Below, in pieces: positions 55,969 to 64,000 of a stretch of 64,000 nucleotides of DNA. Source of the stretch: Pseudomonas panipatensis (GTDB taxonomy: Bacteria > Pseudomonadota > Gammaproteobacteria > Pseudomonadales > Pseudomonadaceae); contig NZ_FNDS01000002.1 in assembly GCF_900099785.1 (NCBI RefSeq), positions 434,001 through 498,000 on the forward strand. The letters are read 5' to 3'. The number at the start of each line of letters is the position of its first letter. Position 1 is the first letter of the stretch. The notes under the pieces were generated by a model. It saw only the letters and a list, made by a program, of their open reading frames with translations, ran no database searches and had not been told where the DNA came from. The position numbers and the translations under genes are program-made.

Positions 55969-57144
55969 TCAGACCGCGCGCTCGCCCAGTTGCCCGGTAT
56001 ACCAGCCCAGCAGCGCCGCACAGCCCCCGCACAGGGTGATGACCAGCGCCATCGGCAACGCCGTGCCGTCGTGCAGCACGCCGACCAGCGCCGACGCCGC
56101 CGCCGCCACCGTGAACTGCAGGCTGCCCATCAGGGCCGAGGCGCTGCCGGCATGGCGGCCCTGCCCGGCCATGGCGCACGCCGAGGCATTCGGCATCAGG
56201 AAGCCCAGGCAGGAAATGCAGGCGAACAGCGGCAGCAGCAGCGGCCACAGGTGCTGCGGGCGCAACAGGGTCACCGCCAGCAGCGCCAGGCCCGCGGCGA
56301 AGTACACCCACACCGCGCGGCGCAGCCAGAAGCTCGGCCCACGGTAGCGCAACAGGCGGGCATTGACCTGCGCCATGAGGATGAAACCGGCGGCGTTGCT
56401 GCCGAAGACCCAACCGTAGTGCTCCGGGGCCACGCCATAGAGCTGAATGAAGACGAAGGGTGAGCCGGCGATGTAGGCGAACATACCGGCGATGGCCACG
56501 CCGCCGGTCAGGCCGTAGCAGAGGAAGCTGCGGTCGCCGAACAGCCGGCGGTACTCCTTGAGCGCACCGCGCAAGGGTGGGCGCGGCCCGCTCGGGATGG
56601 TTTCCGGCAGATGTGCGGCGATGGCCGCCCCGGCCAGGGCGCTGAACAGCGTCAGGCAGAGGAAGATCGACTGCCAGCCGAAGCTGTCCAGCAGCAACCC
56701 GCCGCCCAGCGGCGCGAGGATCGGCGCCAGCCCCATCACCAGCATCAGTTGCGAGAAGGCCTTGGCCGCCGCCACCGGGTCGCACAGGTCGCGCACCACC
56801 GCCCGCGCGATGACCATGCCGGCGCAACCGCCCAGGGCCTGGACGAAGCGCGCCCCGATCAGCCATTCCAGGCTCGGCGCATAGGCGCAGGCCAGCGACG
56901 CCAGGGTGAAGATCACCACCCCCAGCAGCAGCGGCGGGCGCCGGCCGAAACGATCGGCCAGGGGGCCGTAGAGCAACTGCCCGAAGGCCAGGCCGGCGAA
57001 GTAGGCCGACAGGCTCAGTTGTACGTGCTCGGCGTCGGTGCCGAAGGCCGTGGCCAGCGCCGGCAGGCTCGGCAGATAGAAATCGATGGCCATAGGGCCG
57101 AAGGCGCTCAGGGCACCGAGAATCAGCAGTATGGAGAAGCTCAT
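55969..57144 (-). CDS. Bcr/CflA family multidrug exporter (MFS)
   Basis: A 391-residue MFS transporter with 12 hydrophobic segments. Bcr/CflA landmarks are AIDFYLPSLPALA (residues 19-31), GQLLYGPLADRFGRRPPLLLG (motif A) and QALGGCAGMVIARAVVRDL. Probable proton-coupled drug or sulfonamide/bicyclomycin exporter; substrate cannot be fixed. It is a single gene, convergent with the small 56-aa gene and separated from the RND operon by a terminator. Confidence 0.93.
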   Translation of the reverse strand: MSFSILLILGALSAFGPMAIDFYLPSLPALATAFGTDAEHVQLSLSAYFAGLAFGQLLYGPLADRFGRRPPLLLGVVIFTLASLACAYAPSLEWLIGARFVQALGGCAGMVIARAVVRDLCDPVAAAKAFSQLMLVMGLAPILAPLGGGLLLDSFGWQSIFLCLTLFSALAGAAIAAHLPETIPSGPRPPLRGALKEYRRLFGDRSFLCYGLTGGVAIAGMFAYIAGSPFVFIQLYGVAPEHYGWVFGSNAAGFILMAQVNARLLRYRGPSFWLRRAVWVYFAAGLALLAVTLLRPQHLWPLLLPLFACISCLGFLMPNASACAMAGQGRHAGSASALMGSLQFTVAAAASALVGVLHDGTALPMALVITLCGGCAALLGWYTGQLGERAV

Positions 57145-57296
57145 GGATCACCTGATCGACACCCGCGGCACCTCTGGCGGCAGCGCTGGGCGTGGGCTTG
57201 CGCGTGAATCGCCGCGACGGCGGCGGAAAACGAAAGCTGGCTAACGAAACGCCGGCAAGCATACCAAGCCGGGCGTCGCCGGGTCGCTCGGGGATG

Positions 57297-57328
57297 AAAA
57301 AAAGCCTGGCCGGATGGCCAGGCTTTTT
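57297..57328 (-). terminator. Terminator of the RND operon
   Basis: GCCTGGCC (57304-57311), loop GGAT, GGCCAGGC (57316-57323), with A-run on the left and TTTTT on the right. It lies 43 bases after the RND pump stop; also works in the other direction. Confidence 0.93.
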
Positions 57329-57371
57329 CCTGCGGGCCCTGTCGCCAGGGCCCGGCGCGGCAGCGGCGGCC

Positions 57372-60300
57372 TCAGGCCGTCGGTTCCTCCTTGGCCGGCG
57401 CCGGCAGCCGCGGCTTCTTGCGCTTGCTGACCCAATCCGAGGCCGACTCCACCAGCATGTAGAACATCGGGATGAGGAAGGTCGCCAGTACCGTGGCGGC
57501 GAGCATGCCGCCGATCACCCCGGTGCCGATCGAATGGCGGCTCGCCGAACCGGCGCCGCTGCTGATCGCCAGCGGCACGCAACCGAGGATGAAGGCCAGC
57601 GAGGTCATGACGATCGGACGGAAGCGCAACTTGGCTGCCTCCAGCGCCGCCTGCATCGGCCCCATTCCCTGCTGTTCGCGGCACATCACGGCGAACTCGA
57701 TGATCAGGATGGCGTTCTTCGCCGCCAGGCCGATCAGGGTCACCAGGCCGACCTGGAAGTACACGTCGTTGTCGATGCCGCGCAGCCAGATGGCCAGGAT
57801 GGCGCCGAACACCGCGAAGGGCACCGCGGTGACCACCGCCAGCGGCAGCGTCCAGCGCTCGTACTGGGCGGCGAGGATGAGGAACACCAGGATCAGGCCG
57901 AAGATGAAAGCGGTGCCGCCGGAACCCTGGGCTTCCAGTTCCTGATAGGCCGATCCGATCCAGGTCAGCATGTAGCTCTCGCCGAGGGTCTGGTCGGCCA
58001 CCTGCTGCATCGCCGCCAGCGCCTGGCCGGAGCTGTAGCCCGGCGCCGGACCGCCGAGCAGCTTGGCCGCCGGGAACACGTTGAAGCGCGAGAAGGTGTC
58101 CGGGCCGAGGGTCCGCCGCACCTGGACCAACGCCGAGAGCGGCACCAGGTCGCCGGAGGCGGAGCGCACGTAGACCTGGCTGAGATCCTCCGGCTTGCGG
58201 CGGAAGTCCGACTCGGACTGCAGGTTGACCTTCCAGGTCCGTCCGTAGCGACTGAAGTCGTTGACGTAGTAGGCGCCGAAGGTGGACTGCATGGCGGTGA
58301 ACACATCGTTGATCGACACCCCCAGGGAACGCGCCTTGGTGCGGTCGAGGTCGATGTAGTACTGCGGCACGTTGGCGTTGAAGGTGGTGGTCACGCCGGC
58401 CAGCTCCGGCCGCTTGGCGGCGGCGGCCATGAACTTCTGCACCACGGCCTGAAGCTGCTCCGGCGTGCCGCCGCTGCGGTCCTGGATGTATGCCTCGAAA
58501 CCACCGGTGGTGCTCATGCCGGTGATCGGCGGCGGATTGAAGGTCAGGGTCACGCCGTCCTGCTCGCGCATGCCCATGGCCATGAAGGTGCGCGTCAGGT
58601 TGCGCGCGTCCATGGCCGGGTCCTTGCGTTCCTTCCAGTCCTTGAGGGTGATGAAGGACACGCCGGCGCTGGTGACGTTGGTGTTGGTCAGGATGTTCAG
58701 GCCGGCGAAGGTCACTACGTCGCGGACCGCCGGCTGCTTGAGCAATTCCTCGGAGACCTTGCTGGTCAACTCCTCGGTGCGCTTGAGCGAGGCGGCCGGT
58801 GGCAGCACGTAGGCGTTGATGACGTAGCCCTGGTCCTCATCCGGCACCAGCGAGCTGGGCACCCGACCGAACAGCACCATCATCAGGGCGATCATCCCGC
58901 CGACCAGCAGCAGGCCGATCAGCACACGCTTGAGGAAGAACTGCACGCCGGCGCCGTAGGCCGCGGTGGCGGCATCGAACATGCGGTTGAACCAGCGGAA
59001 GGGCGCGGCCGGCTCGGTGTGCTTGTCGCTGAGGATCAGCGCGCAGAGCGCCGGCGACAGGGTCAGCGCGACAATCCCGGAGATCACCACCGAGACCGCG
59101 ATGGTGATCGCGAACTGCTGGTACATCTGCCCGGCGAGGCCGCCGAGGAAGCCGACCGGGATGAACACCGCGCAGAGCACCAGGACGATGGCGACGATCG
59201 GCCCGGTCACCTCTTCCATGGCCTTGATCGCCGCCTCCCGCGGCGCGAGTTTTTCCGTGCGCATCACCCGCTCGACGTTCTCCAGCACGACGATGGCGTC
59301 GTCCACCACGATGCCGATCGCCAGCACCAGGCCGAACAGGGTCAGCAGGTTGATGGAGAAGCCCAGCAGGTACATGCCGGCGAAGGTGCCGACCAGCGAC
59401 ACCGGGATCGCCAGCACCGGGATCAGCGTGGCGCGCAGGCTCTGCAGGAAGATGTAGACCACCAGCATCACCAGCACCAGGGCCTCGAAGAAGGTGTGCA
59501 CCACTTCCTCGATGGAAACCTCGACGAACACCGTGGTGTCGTAGGGAATCTTGTAGACGATGCCCGGCGGGAAGCGCTTGGCCAGGCGTTCCATGGTGGT
59601 CCTGACCGCCTGGGCGGTATCCAGGGCGTTGGCGCCCGGCTGCAGGTAGACCCCGAAGGCCGCGTTCAACTGGCCATTGAGGGTGGTCATCATCGAGTAG
59701 TCCTGGGCGCCCAGCTCGACCCGCGCGACATCCTTGAGCAACAAGCTGGCGCCGTTGCTGTCGGCGCGCAGGATGACGTTCTCGAACTGTTTGGGGTCGG
59801 TGAAGCGGCCCTGGGTGCTCACCGTGTAGGTGAAGTCCTGTGGATTGTGCAGCGGTTCGCGGCCGAAGTTGCCGGCGGCGAACTGCGAGTTCTGCTCGCG
59901 AATGGCGTTGACCACGTCGGTGGGCGTGAGGCTGTACTGCGCCAGCTTGTCCGGGCGCAGCCAGATGCGCATGGAGTAGTCCTTGGAACCGAACTGGGTG
60001 ACGTCGCCGACGCCGGGAATACGCTTGAGCTCATCGATCACGTTGATCAGCGCGTAGTTGCTGATGTAGACCGGATCGAGCGAGTTGTCCGGCGAATACA
60101 GGGTGACCATCTGCAGGATGTCGGAGGACTTCTTCTGCACCTTGACGCCCTGCCGGCGCACTTCCTCCGGCAGCTTGGCCAGCGCGGCCTGAACCTTGTT
60201 GTTGACGTTGATGGTGGCCTGGTCGGGGTTGGTGCCCACCTTGAAGTAGACGATCAGGGTCATGGCGCCGCTGCTGTCGGAGGTGGACAGCTGGTAGATC

Positions 60301-60527
60301 ATGCCCTCGACGCCGTTGATTTCCTGCTCCAGCGGCGCCGCCACGGTTTCCGCGATCACCTGGGAACTGGCGCCGGGATAGGAGGTGCTCACCGACACCT
60401 GCGGCGGCAGGATCGCCGGGTACTGCGCCACCGGCAGCGCACGGATGGCCGCCATGCCGCCGAGGAGAATGACGATGGAGATGACCATGGCGAAGATCGG
60501 CCGGTCGATGAAGAAGCGCGAGATCAC
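57372..60527 (-). CDS. RND (HAE1 family) multidrug efflux pump, inner-membrane subunit
   Basis: A 1051-residue AcrB-type pump with 12 membrane segments. N-terminal [24 protein letters not shown], the proton-relay segment [18 protein letters not shown] (about residue 400-420), [20 protein letters not shown] and the closing [28 protein letters not shown] are intact. The start is GTG 60527, with AGGAG 7-11 bases upstream. It is 12 bases after the adaptor gene. No outer-membrane channel gene follows. It is in the MexF/MexQ/OqxB neighbourhood of the family; exact substrate is unknown. Confidence 0.95.
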   Translation of the reverse strand: MISRFFIDRPIFAMVISIVILLGGMAAIRALPVAQYPAILPPQVSVSTSYPGASSQVIAETVAAPLEQEINGVEGMIYQLSTSDSSGAMTLIVYFKVGTNPDQATINVNNKVQAALAKLPEEVRRQGVKVQKKSSDILQMVTLYSPDNSLDPVYISNYALINVIDELKRIPGVGDVTQFGSKDYSMRIWLRPDKLAQYSLTPTDVVNAIREQNSQFAAGNFGREPLHNPQDFTYTVSTQGRFTDPKQFENVILRADSNGASLLLKDVARVELGAQDYSMMTTLNGQLNAAFGVYLQPGANALDTAQAVRTTMERLAKRFPPGIVYKIPYDTTVFVEVSIEEVVHTFFEALVLVMLVVYIFLQSLRATLIPVLAIPVSLVGTFAGMYLLGFSINLLTLFGLVLAIGIVVDDAIVVLENVERVMRTEKLAPREAAIKAMEEVTGPIVAIVLVLCAVFIPVGFLGGLAGQMYQQFAITIAVSVVISGIVALTLSPALCALILSDKHTEPAAPFRWFNRMFDAATAAYGAGVQFFLKRVLIGLLLVGGMIALMMVLFGRVPSSLVPDEDQGYVINAYVLPPAASLKRTEELTSKVSEELLKQPAVRDVVTFAGLNILTNTNVTSAGVSFITLKDWKERKDPAMDARNLTRTFMAMGMREQDGVTLTFNPPPITGMSTTGGFEAYIQDRSGGTPEQLQAVVQKFMAAAAKRPELAGVTTTFNANVPQYYIDLDRTKARSLGVSINDVFTAMQSTFGAYYVNDFSRYGRTWKVNLQSESDFRRKPEDLSQVYVRSASGDLVPLSALVQVRRTLGPDTFSRFNVFPAAKLLGGPAPGYSSGQALAAMQQVADQTLGESYMLTWIGSAYQELEAQGSGGTAFIFGLILVFLILAAQYERWTLPLAVVTAVPFAVFGAILAIWLRGIDNDVYFQVGLVTLIGLAAKNAILIIEFAVMCREQQGMGPMQAALEAAKLRFRPIVMTSLAFILGCVPLAISSGAGSASRHSIGTGVIGGMLAATVLATFLIPMFYMLVESASDWVSKRKKPRLPAPAKEEPTA

Positions 60528-60539
60528 GATAGGCGCTCC

Positions 60540-61715
60540 TTATTGTTTGGCCTGGGCGGGCGGGCTGGCGGGTGGGCTGCTGGGCGCCTCTAGCGCCTTG
60601 ACCGGTTGATCCGGGCGCACCTTGGCCAGCCCGTCGACGATCACCCGGTCGCCGTCGCTGATGCCGGACTCGATCACCCAGCGTCCCTTGACCACCTGCG
60701 ATGCCGCCACCTGGCGCACGCGGGCCATGCCCTCCTTGTCCACCAGGTAGACGAAGGTGCCGCCCGGTCCCTGGGCCAGGGCGCGCTCGGGCACCGTGAC
60801 CACCGCCTTGCGCATGATCCCGGTGACCACCACGCGCAAGAACTGGCCTGGAATCAACTGGTTGCTCGGGTTATCCACCACCGCCCGCGCATTGATGGTG
60901 CCGGTGCCGGTGTTGACGAAGCTGTCGGTGAAGTCGATCACCCCGTCGACCGGATAGCGCGAGCCGTCGCCGAAGTAGAGTTCGGCCTTCAGCTTGCCGC
61001 GCTCGGGCAGGATCAGCCTGCCGCTCTGCACGCCGTCGCGCAGGCTCGCCGCCTCGGTATCGGCATAGGCGAAGTTGACGTAGATCGGGTCGAGCTGGGT
61101 CAGCTCGGTGAGCAGGCTGGCATTCGGATCGTTGGCGACCACCAGGCTGCCTTCGGACACCGCCTGCTTGCTGGCCATGCCGGAAATCGGCGCGGTCACC
61201 GTGGTGAAGTCCAGGTCGATCTGCTTGGACTGCACGCTGGCCTTGGCCGCCTCGACGTCGGCCTTGGCCTGCTCGTAGTTGGAAATGAAGCGGTCCAGCT
61301 CCATGGCGCTGGCGAAGCCCTTGGCCTGCAGCTCGCGGATACGTTGCAGGTCGCGGCTGGTCTGCCGGTAGCGCGCCTGGGCCTGGGCCAGCGCGCCCTT
61401 GGCCTGGCTCAGCGCCGCCTGGTAGGGTCGCGGGTCGATCTGGAACAGCACCTGGCCCTGCTTGACCGGCCGCCCTTCCTGGTAACTGCGCTTTTGCAGA
61501 ATGCCGCCGACCTGGGCGCGCACCTGCACTTCGCGGTAACCGGCGGCACGGCCGGAGAACTCCAGATTCATCGGCATCGGCCCGCTCTTGGCGGTCTCGA
61601 CGGTGACCTCGGGGGCCGGTGGAGCTTTCTCTTCTGCCAGGCCCCAGGAGGGCGCCGACGCAACGAGCAGAACACAGACAGCCAGAAACGCGGGCGAACG
61701 AAGGGCGAACGGCAT
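60540..61715 (-). CDS. RND efflux periplasmic adaptor (membrane fusion protein)
   Basis: A 391-residue MFP. The signal peptide MPFALRSPAFLAVCVLLVASAPSWGLAEE has no clear lipobox. The lipoyl half-motifs (VQVRAQVGGILQKRSYQEG and TTVTAPISGMASKQAVSEGSLV) flank a helical hairpin (about 100-165). Beta-barrel and MP domains follow, with a Pro-rich C-terminus. It is paired with the downstream RND pump and divergent from a TetR-type regulator. Confidence 0.94.
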   Translation of the reverse strand: MPFALRSPAFLAVCVLLVASAPSWGLAEEKAPPAPEVTVETAKSGPMPMNLEFSGRAAGYREVQVRAQVGGILQKRSYQEGRPVKQGQVLFQIDPRPYQAALSQAKGALAQAQARYRQTSRDLQRIRELQAKGFASAMELDRFISNYEQAKADVEAAKASVQSKQIDLDFTTVTAPISGMASKQAVSEGSLVVANDPNASLLTELTQLDPIYVNFAYADTEAASLRDGVQSGRLILPERGKLKAELYFGDGSRYPVDGVIDFTDSFVNTGTGTINARAVVDNPSNQLIPGQFLRVVVTGIMRKAVVTVPERALAQGPGGTFVYLVDKEGMARVRQVAASQVVKGRWVIESGISDGDRVIVDGLAKVRPDQPVKALEAPSSPPASPPAQAKQ

Positions 61716-61830
61716 GCTACCTCTCCATGGAATAGGACCGAAAAACTGCTCGCTGCAAGGCGCTGGGTGTGTTCCGTGAGCGATGAATTATCTGTAACTC
61801 ACGGTTATCGTTCTGAAATTCATTAAACTG

Positions 61831-61848
61831 GTCTCACACTAGTGAGAC
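61831..61848. promoter_or_regulatory. Palindromic operator of the TetR-type regulator
   Basis: GTCTCAC-ACTA-GTGAGAC, a perfect 7-base inverted repeat in the divergent gap, 24 bases before ATG 61872 of the regulator. It is the expected kind of site for autoregulation and control of the RND operon. Confidence 0.65.
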
Positions 61849-61871
61849 TAGACCGTAAAGCCATCAGCGCC

Positions 61872-62510
61872 ATGAGAAGAACCAAAGAAGATTCGGAGAA
61901 GACCCGCCAGACCATCCTCGACTCCGCGGAAGCGCTTTTCCTGGAGCACGGCGTGTCCAACACCAGCCTCGAAGAGATCGCCCGCAACGCAGGCGTGACG
62001 CGGGGTGCGGTCTATTGGCACTTCGAAAACAAGGCCCACTTGTTCAACGAAATGCTCAGTCAGGTGCGCCTGCCGCCGGAGCAGCTCGCCCTGCGCCTGT
62101 CCGGCTGCGATGGCCGGGACCCGCTGCAATCGCTGTTCGAGCTGTGCGTGGAGGTGGTGGAGAACCTGGCTCGCCAGGAGCAGAAGCGGCGCATCCTGAC
62201 GATCCTGATGCAACGCTGCGAATTCACCGAGGAACTGCACGACGCGCTGCTCCGGCACAACGCCTTCATTCGCCAGTTCATCGACCTCAGCGAGCAGCTG
62301 TTCGCCCGCGCCGAATGCCGCGCGCAGCTGCTGCCGGGGATCACACCGACCATCGCCTCACGGGCCGTGCACGCGATGTTCCACGGCCTGATCAGCGACT
62401 GGTTGCGCGATCCGCAGCTGTTCGACCCCTTGCGGGACACCCGGCAGCTCCTCGGATCGCTGTTCCGCGGCCTGATCCGCGACTGGGCTCAGGCCGGCGC
62501 GGCTTCGTAG
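61872..62510 (+). CDS. TetR/AcrR family repressor of the RND efflux operon
   Basis: A 212-residue regulator. The N-terminal HTH is TRQTILDSAEALFLEHGVSNTSLEEIARNAGVTRGAVYWHFENKAHL (about residues 11-57), the TetR signature. The C-terminal ligand domain is of the TetR_C AcrR-like type. ATG 61872 (MRRTKED) is preferred over a GTG at 61842 that would fall inside the operator. Divergent from the adaptor gene; its 3' end overlaps copZ by 22 bases in convergent arrangement. Confidence 0.93.
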   Translation: MRRTKEDSEKTRQTILDSAEALFLEHGVSNTSLEEIARNAGVTRGAVYWHFENKAHLFNEMLSQVRLPPEQLALRLSGCDGRDPLQSLFELCVEVVENLARQEQKRRILTILMQRCEFTEELHDALLRHNAFIRQFIDLSEQLFARAECRAQLLPGITPTIASRAVHAMFHGLISDWLRDPQLFDPLRDTRQLLGSLFRGLIRDWAQAGAAS

Positions 62511-62686
62511 CCCTCCTCGCGGATCGCCTCCAACAGCGCCGCCGGCGGCAACTGGCTGGCGACCCGCACTTCGCCGCCGGCGAGGTCGACCTGGACCTCC
62601 GCCGCCGGGTCGCGGGCCTGGATCGCTTGGGTGATGGCCCGCACGCAATGTCCGCAGGACATGCCTTTCACGCTGAATACTTGCAT
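62489..62686 (-). CDS. copZ: Copper chaperone CopZ (HMA domain)
   Basis: A 65-residue single HMA protein with the metal motif GMSCGHC (Cys11, Cys14) and FSVKGMSC N-terminus. It delivers Cu(I) to CopA or CueR. GGGAG lies before ATG 62686. Its promoter region holds a perfect CueR-type dyad (62724-62744). It overlaps the end of the TetR gene. The copA gene is 0.7 kb away in the opposite direction, so both copper genes are likely controlled together. Confidence 0.93.
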   Translation of the reverse strand: MQVFSVKGMSCGHCVRAITQAIQARDPAAEVQVDLAGGEVRVASQLPPAALLEAIREEGYEAAPA

Positions 62687-62723
62687 GGTTGTGACTCCCG
62701 TGGTGACGATGGCTGAAGTGTCG

Positions 62724-62744
62724 ACCTTGCCACCATGGCAAGGT
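62724..62744 (-). promoter_or_regulatory. CueR-type operator-promoter of copZ
   Basis: ACCTTGCC-ACCAT-GGCAAGGT, a perfect 8-base dyad. On the minus strand it makes TTGACC with a 19-base spacer to GACACT, the long spacer of MerR-family promoters. Confidence 0.85.
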
Positions 62745-62846
62745 CAAGCCCCTGCGGCGGCGCAACGCAGGCGAGGTCTCCGGGCTTGCTCCCGGCGAGC
62801 GCCTCGGCCAAGCTCAGCGCCGTCATTCCTGCCTGGGAGCCCCGCC

Positions 62847-63248
62847 ATGCGCCGGCCTCTGCTTCATGCCCTGCCCTGCCTGCTCTGGTCCGCCCTGGCC
62901 CTGGCCGGCGATCCGCCGCCGGTGCAAGGCTGGCCGCAGCAGGAACCGCCGCCGCCCGGCTACGCGGTGCTCAATATCAGCCGCATGGGCCTGGAGAGCG
63001 GCAGCACCTGCGACATCGACCTCTATGTGCGTGGCCGCCTGGTCGCCCGCCTGCAGCCGGAAGGCTCGGTCGCCCTCAACCTCTCTCCCGGCAACGCGCC
63101 GATACGCCTGGCCACGGCCAACGCCGGCCCCTGCCCCGGCGGCATGGAGCAACTGCAGACCCAGACCCTGCAGTTGCGCGCCGGGGAAGTCCGCGACTAC
63201 CGCATCAGCTATGGCGAGAACGGCCTGTTCCTGACGCCGCTCAAGTAA
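62847..63248 (+). CDS. Small secreted protein of unknown function
   Basis: A 133-residue protein with signal peptide MRRPLLHALPCLLWSALALAG and a Pro-rich start of the mature part. A GGGAG six bases before ATG 62847 supports the start. Two Cys (near 58 and 94) could pair. The mature domain is beta-rich (YAVLNISRMGLESGSTCDIDLYVRGRLVARLQPEGSVALNL). It lies between copZ and copA and could be read from its own promoter. No family recognised; a copper-related role is only suggested by position. Confidence 0.75.
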   Translation: MRRPLLHALPCLLWSALALAGDPPPVQGWPQQEPPPPGYAVLNISRMGLESGSTCDIDLYVRGRLVARLQPEGSVALNLSPGNAPIRLATANAGPCPGGMEQLQTQTLQLRAGEVRDYRISYGENGLFLTPLK

Positions 63249-63272
63249 CACTGAAGCGAGCGCTCTTGCCGC

Positions 63273-63303
63273 TTGACCTTACCCTTGTGTCAAGGTTCAT
63301 CCT
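63273..63303 (+). promoter_or_regulatory. CueR-type operator-promoter of copA
   Basis: TTGACC (63273-63278), dyad ACCTTACC ... CAAGGT within the 19-base spacer, and a weak -10-like CATCCT (63298-63303). Distance to ATG 63403 is about 100 bases. Shares its pattern with the copZ site. Confidence 0.8.
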
Positions 63304-63402
63304 TTGTGCATTGTCCCAGGCGCTGCCGGAAACCGCCGTCCCACGGCGTCTTCCGTGCGGTGCCCCGCCAGCGCTGCGCTGACGGTCGAGCAGGAGGAAC
63401 CC

Positions 63403-64000
63403 ATGAGCAACGCCACACCCATCGAACTCGACCTGCCGGTGAGCGGCATGACCTGCGCGTCCTGCGCCGGCCGCGTGGAGCGCGCCCTGCGCAAGGTGCC
63501 GGGGGTGCGCGAGGCCAGCGTCAACCTGGCCAGCGAGCAGGCGCGGGTCCAGGTCGACAGCGGCGAAGCCCTGCCGGCCCTGGTCGCCGCGGTGGAACAG
63601 GCCGGCTACCAGGTGCCCAGTCACAGCCTGGAGCTGGCCATCGACGGCATGACCTGCGCCAGTTGTGTCGGCCGCGTCGAACGCGCCCTGAAGAAGGTGC
63701 CGGGGGTGCGCGAGGCCAGCGTCAACCTGGCCAGCGAGCGCGCCCATCTCGACCTGCTCGGCCAAGTCGACCCCGCCGCGCTGATCGCCGCGGTGGACAA
63801 GGCCGGCTATCACGCCCATCTGCTCGCCGCGCAGCGGCCGGCGGTCGATCCGGCGCTGGCGCGGCTGGCCCGCGAGCGCTGGTGGCTGGCGGCGGCCATC
63901 GTGCTCGCCGTGCCGCTGGTGCTGCCGATGTTCGCCGAGTGGCTCGGCTGGCACTGGATGCTGCCGGCCTGGCTGCAATTCCTCCTCGCCACCCCGGTGC
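63403..64000 (+). CDS. copA: Copper-exporting P-type ATPase CopA (5' part, runs off the window)
   Basis: The first 199 residues of a P1B-type ATPase. Two N-terminal HMA domains carry GMTCASC motifs at Cys18/Cys21 and Cys85/Cys88. The first membrane segments begin near residue 160 (WWLAAAIVLAVPLVLPMF). A strong AGGAGG (63391-63398) precedes ATG 63403. The two HMA repeats share a 45-base identical stretch. ATPase core, phosphorylation Asp and the CPC motif lie beyond the window. Confidence 0.93.
   Translation, partial: MSNATPIELDLPVSGMTCASCAGRVERALRKVPGVREASVNLASEQARVQVDSGEALPALVAAVEQAGYQVPSHSLELAIDGMTCASCVGRVERALKKVPGVREASVNLASERAHLDLLGQVDPAALIAAVDKAGYHAHLLAAQRPAVDPALARLARERWWLAAAIVLAVPLVLPMFAEWLGWHWMLPAWLQFLLATPV
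63493..63738 (+). repeat. Direct repeat inside copA (HMA1/HMA2)
   Basis: A 45-base stretch from AAGGTGCCGGGGGTGCGCG to CAGCGAG at 63493-63537 recurs unchanged at 63694-63738, 201 bases (67 codons) later. Flanking codons differ synonymously, e.g. GTGGAG versus GTCGAA. Confidence 0.9.

Noticed and set aside
55713-56039. A 108-codon plus-strand frame overlapping the 56-aa gene
   Set aside because: Arg/Pro/Ala-rich composition typical of off-frame reading; the frame of the 56-aa gene looks protein-like instead.
57192-60593. A 1133-codon open frame on the plus strand opposite the RND pump
   Set aside because: Composition is Arg/His/Gln/Gly-rich, it has no domain, and the opposite strand encodes a full pump with conserved motifs.
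63241-63402. A small RNA gene upstream of copA
   Set aside because: The dyad there is explained by a CueR operator and there is no separate terminator.

Overview
The window is high-GC, gene-dense chromosomal DNA from a gammaproteobacterium of the genus Pseudomonas (sensu lato, P. aeruginosa-like). This is inferred from the gene order pilS-pilR-thiO-fimT-fimU-pilVWXY1-pilE-ispH-fkpB-lspA-ileS-ribF-murJ-rpsT, then creA-proB-obg-rpmA-rplU-ispB, and from a MorA of the full family length next to glyA. As I remember it, this is the order of the P. aeruginosa PA4545-PA4602 region with parts missing. No prophage, insertion sequence, CRISPR array, rRNA or tRNA gene was seen.

Layout. 0-12.8 kb: end of a probable bamD, a small zinc-ribbon membrane protein, the PilS/PilR two-component system and the minor-pilin/PilY1 cluster of type IV pili. 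Genes from pilV to pilX are joined by ATGA overlaps. PilY1 is unusually long (1584 aa): three DNRLRE-like beta modules appear to be inserted inside its VWA domain, and no pilY2 follows it. 12.8-20.3 kb: a leftward essential operon for isoprenoid, lipoprotein, tRNA and flavin functions, plus murJ. 20.4-25.7 kb: rpsT, creA, proB, obg, ribosomal L27/L21 and the divergent ispB, with clear sigma70 promoters. 25.8-31.5 kb: a small gene behind a Fur box, an FKBP isomerase, small conserved proteins, a Lon-like protease and a DksA/TraR-like protein, with DnaA-box-like sites in the intergenic gaps.

31.6-38.6 kb: a DUF3015 protein, a DUF4105 protein, RNA ligase RtcB, a di-haem cytochrome c peroxidase behind an Anr-type box, and the ABC-F factor EttA. 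38.8-46.0 kb: the c-di-GMP regulator MorA, serine hydroxymethyltransferase and a purine permease. 46.1-52.5 kb: TrmA, small DUF proteins, an AlaC-type aminotransferase, a PhzF-like enzyme, a zinc metallopeptidase and a stand-alone receiver protein carrying a FliM-like N-terminal peptide.

52.6-64 kb: a propionyl/acetyl-CoA ligase divergent from an AraC-type regulator, with a 21-bp-spaced direct repeat between them; a 56-aa gene; a Bcr/CflA exporter; an RND pump and adaptor with a divergent TetR regulator and palindromic operator; and a copper pair, copZ and the start of copA, each behind a CueR-type operator.

Most genes are recognisable housekeeping or envelope functions. The most unusual items are the PilY1 insertion, the FliM-peptide receiver protein, the predicted operators and the DnaA-box cluster.
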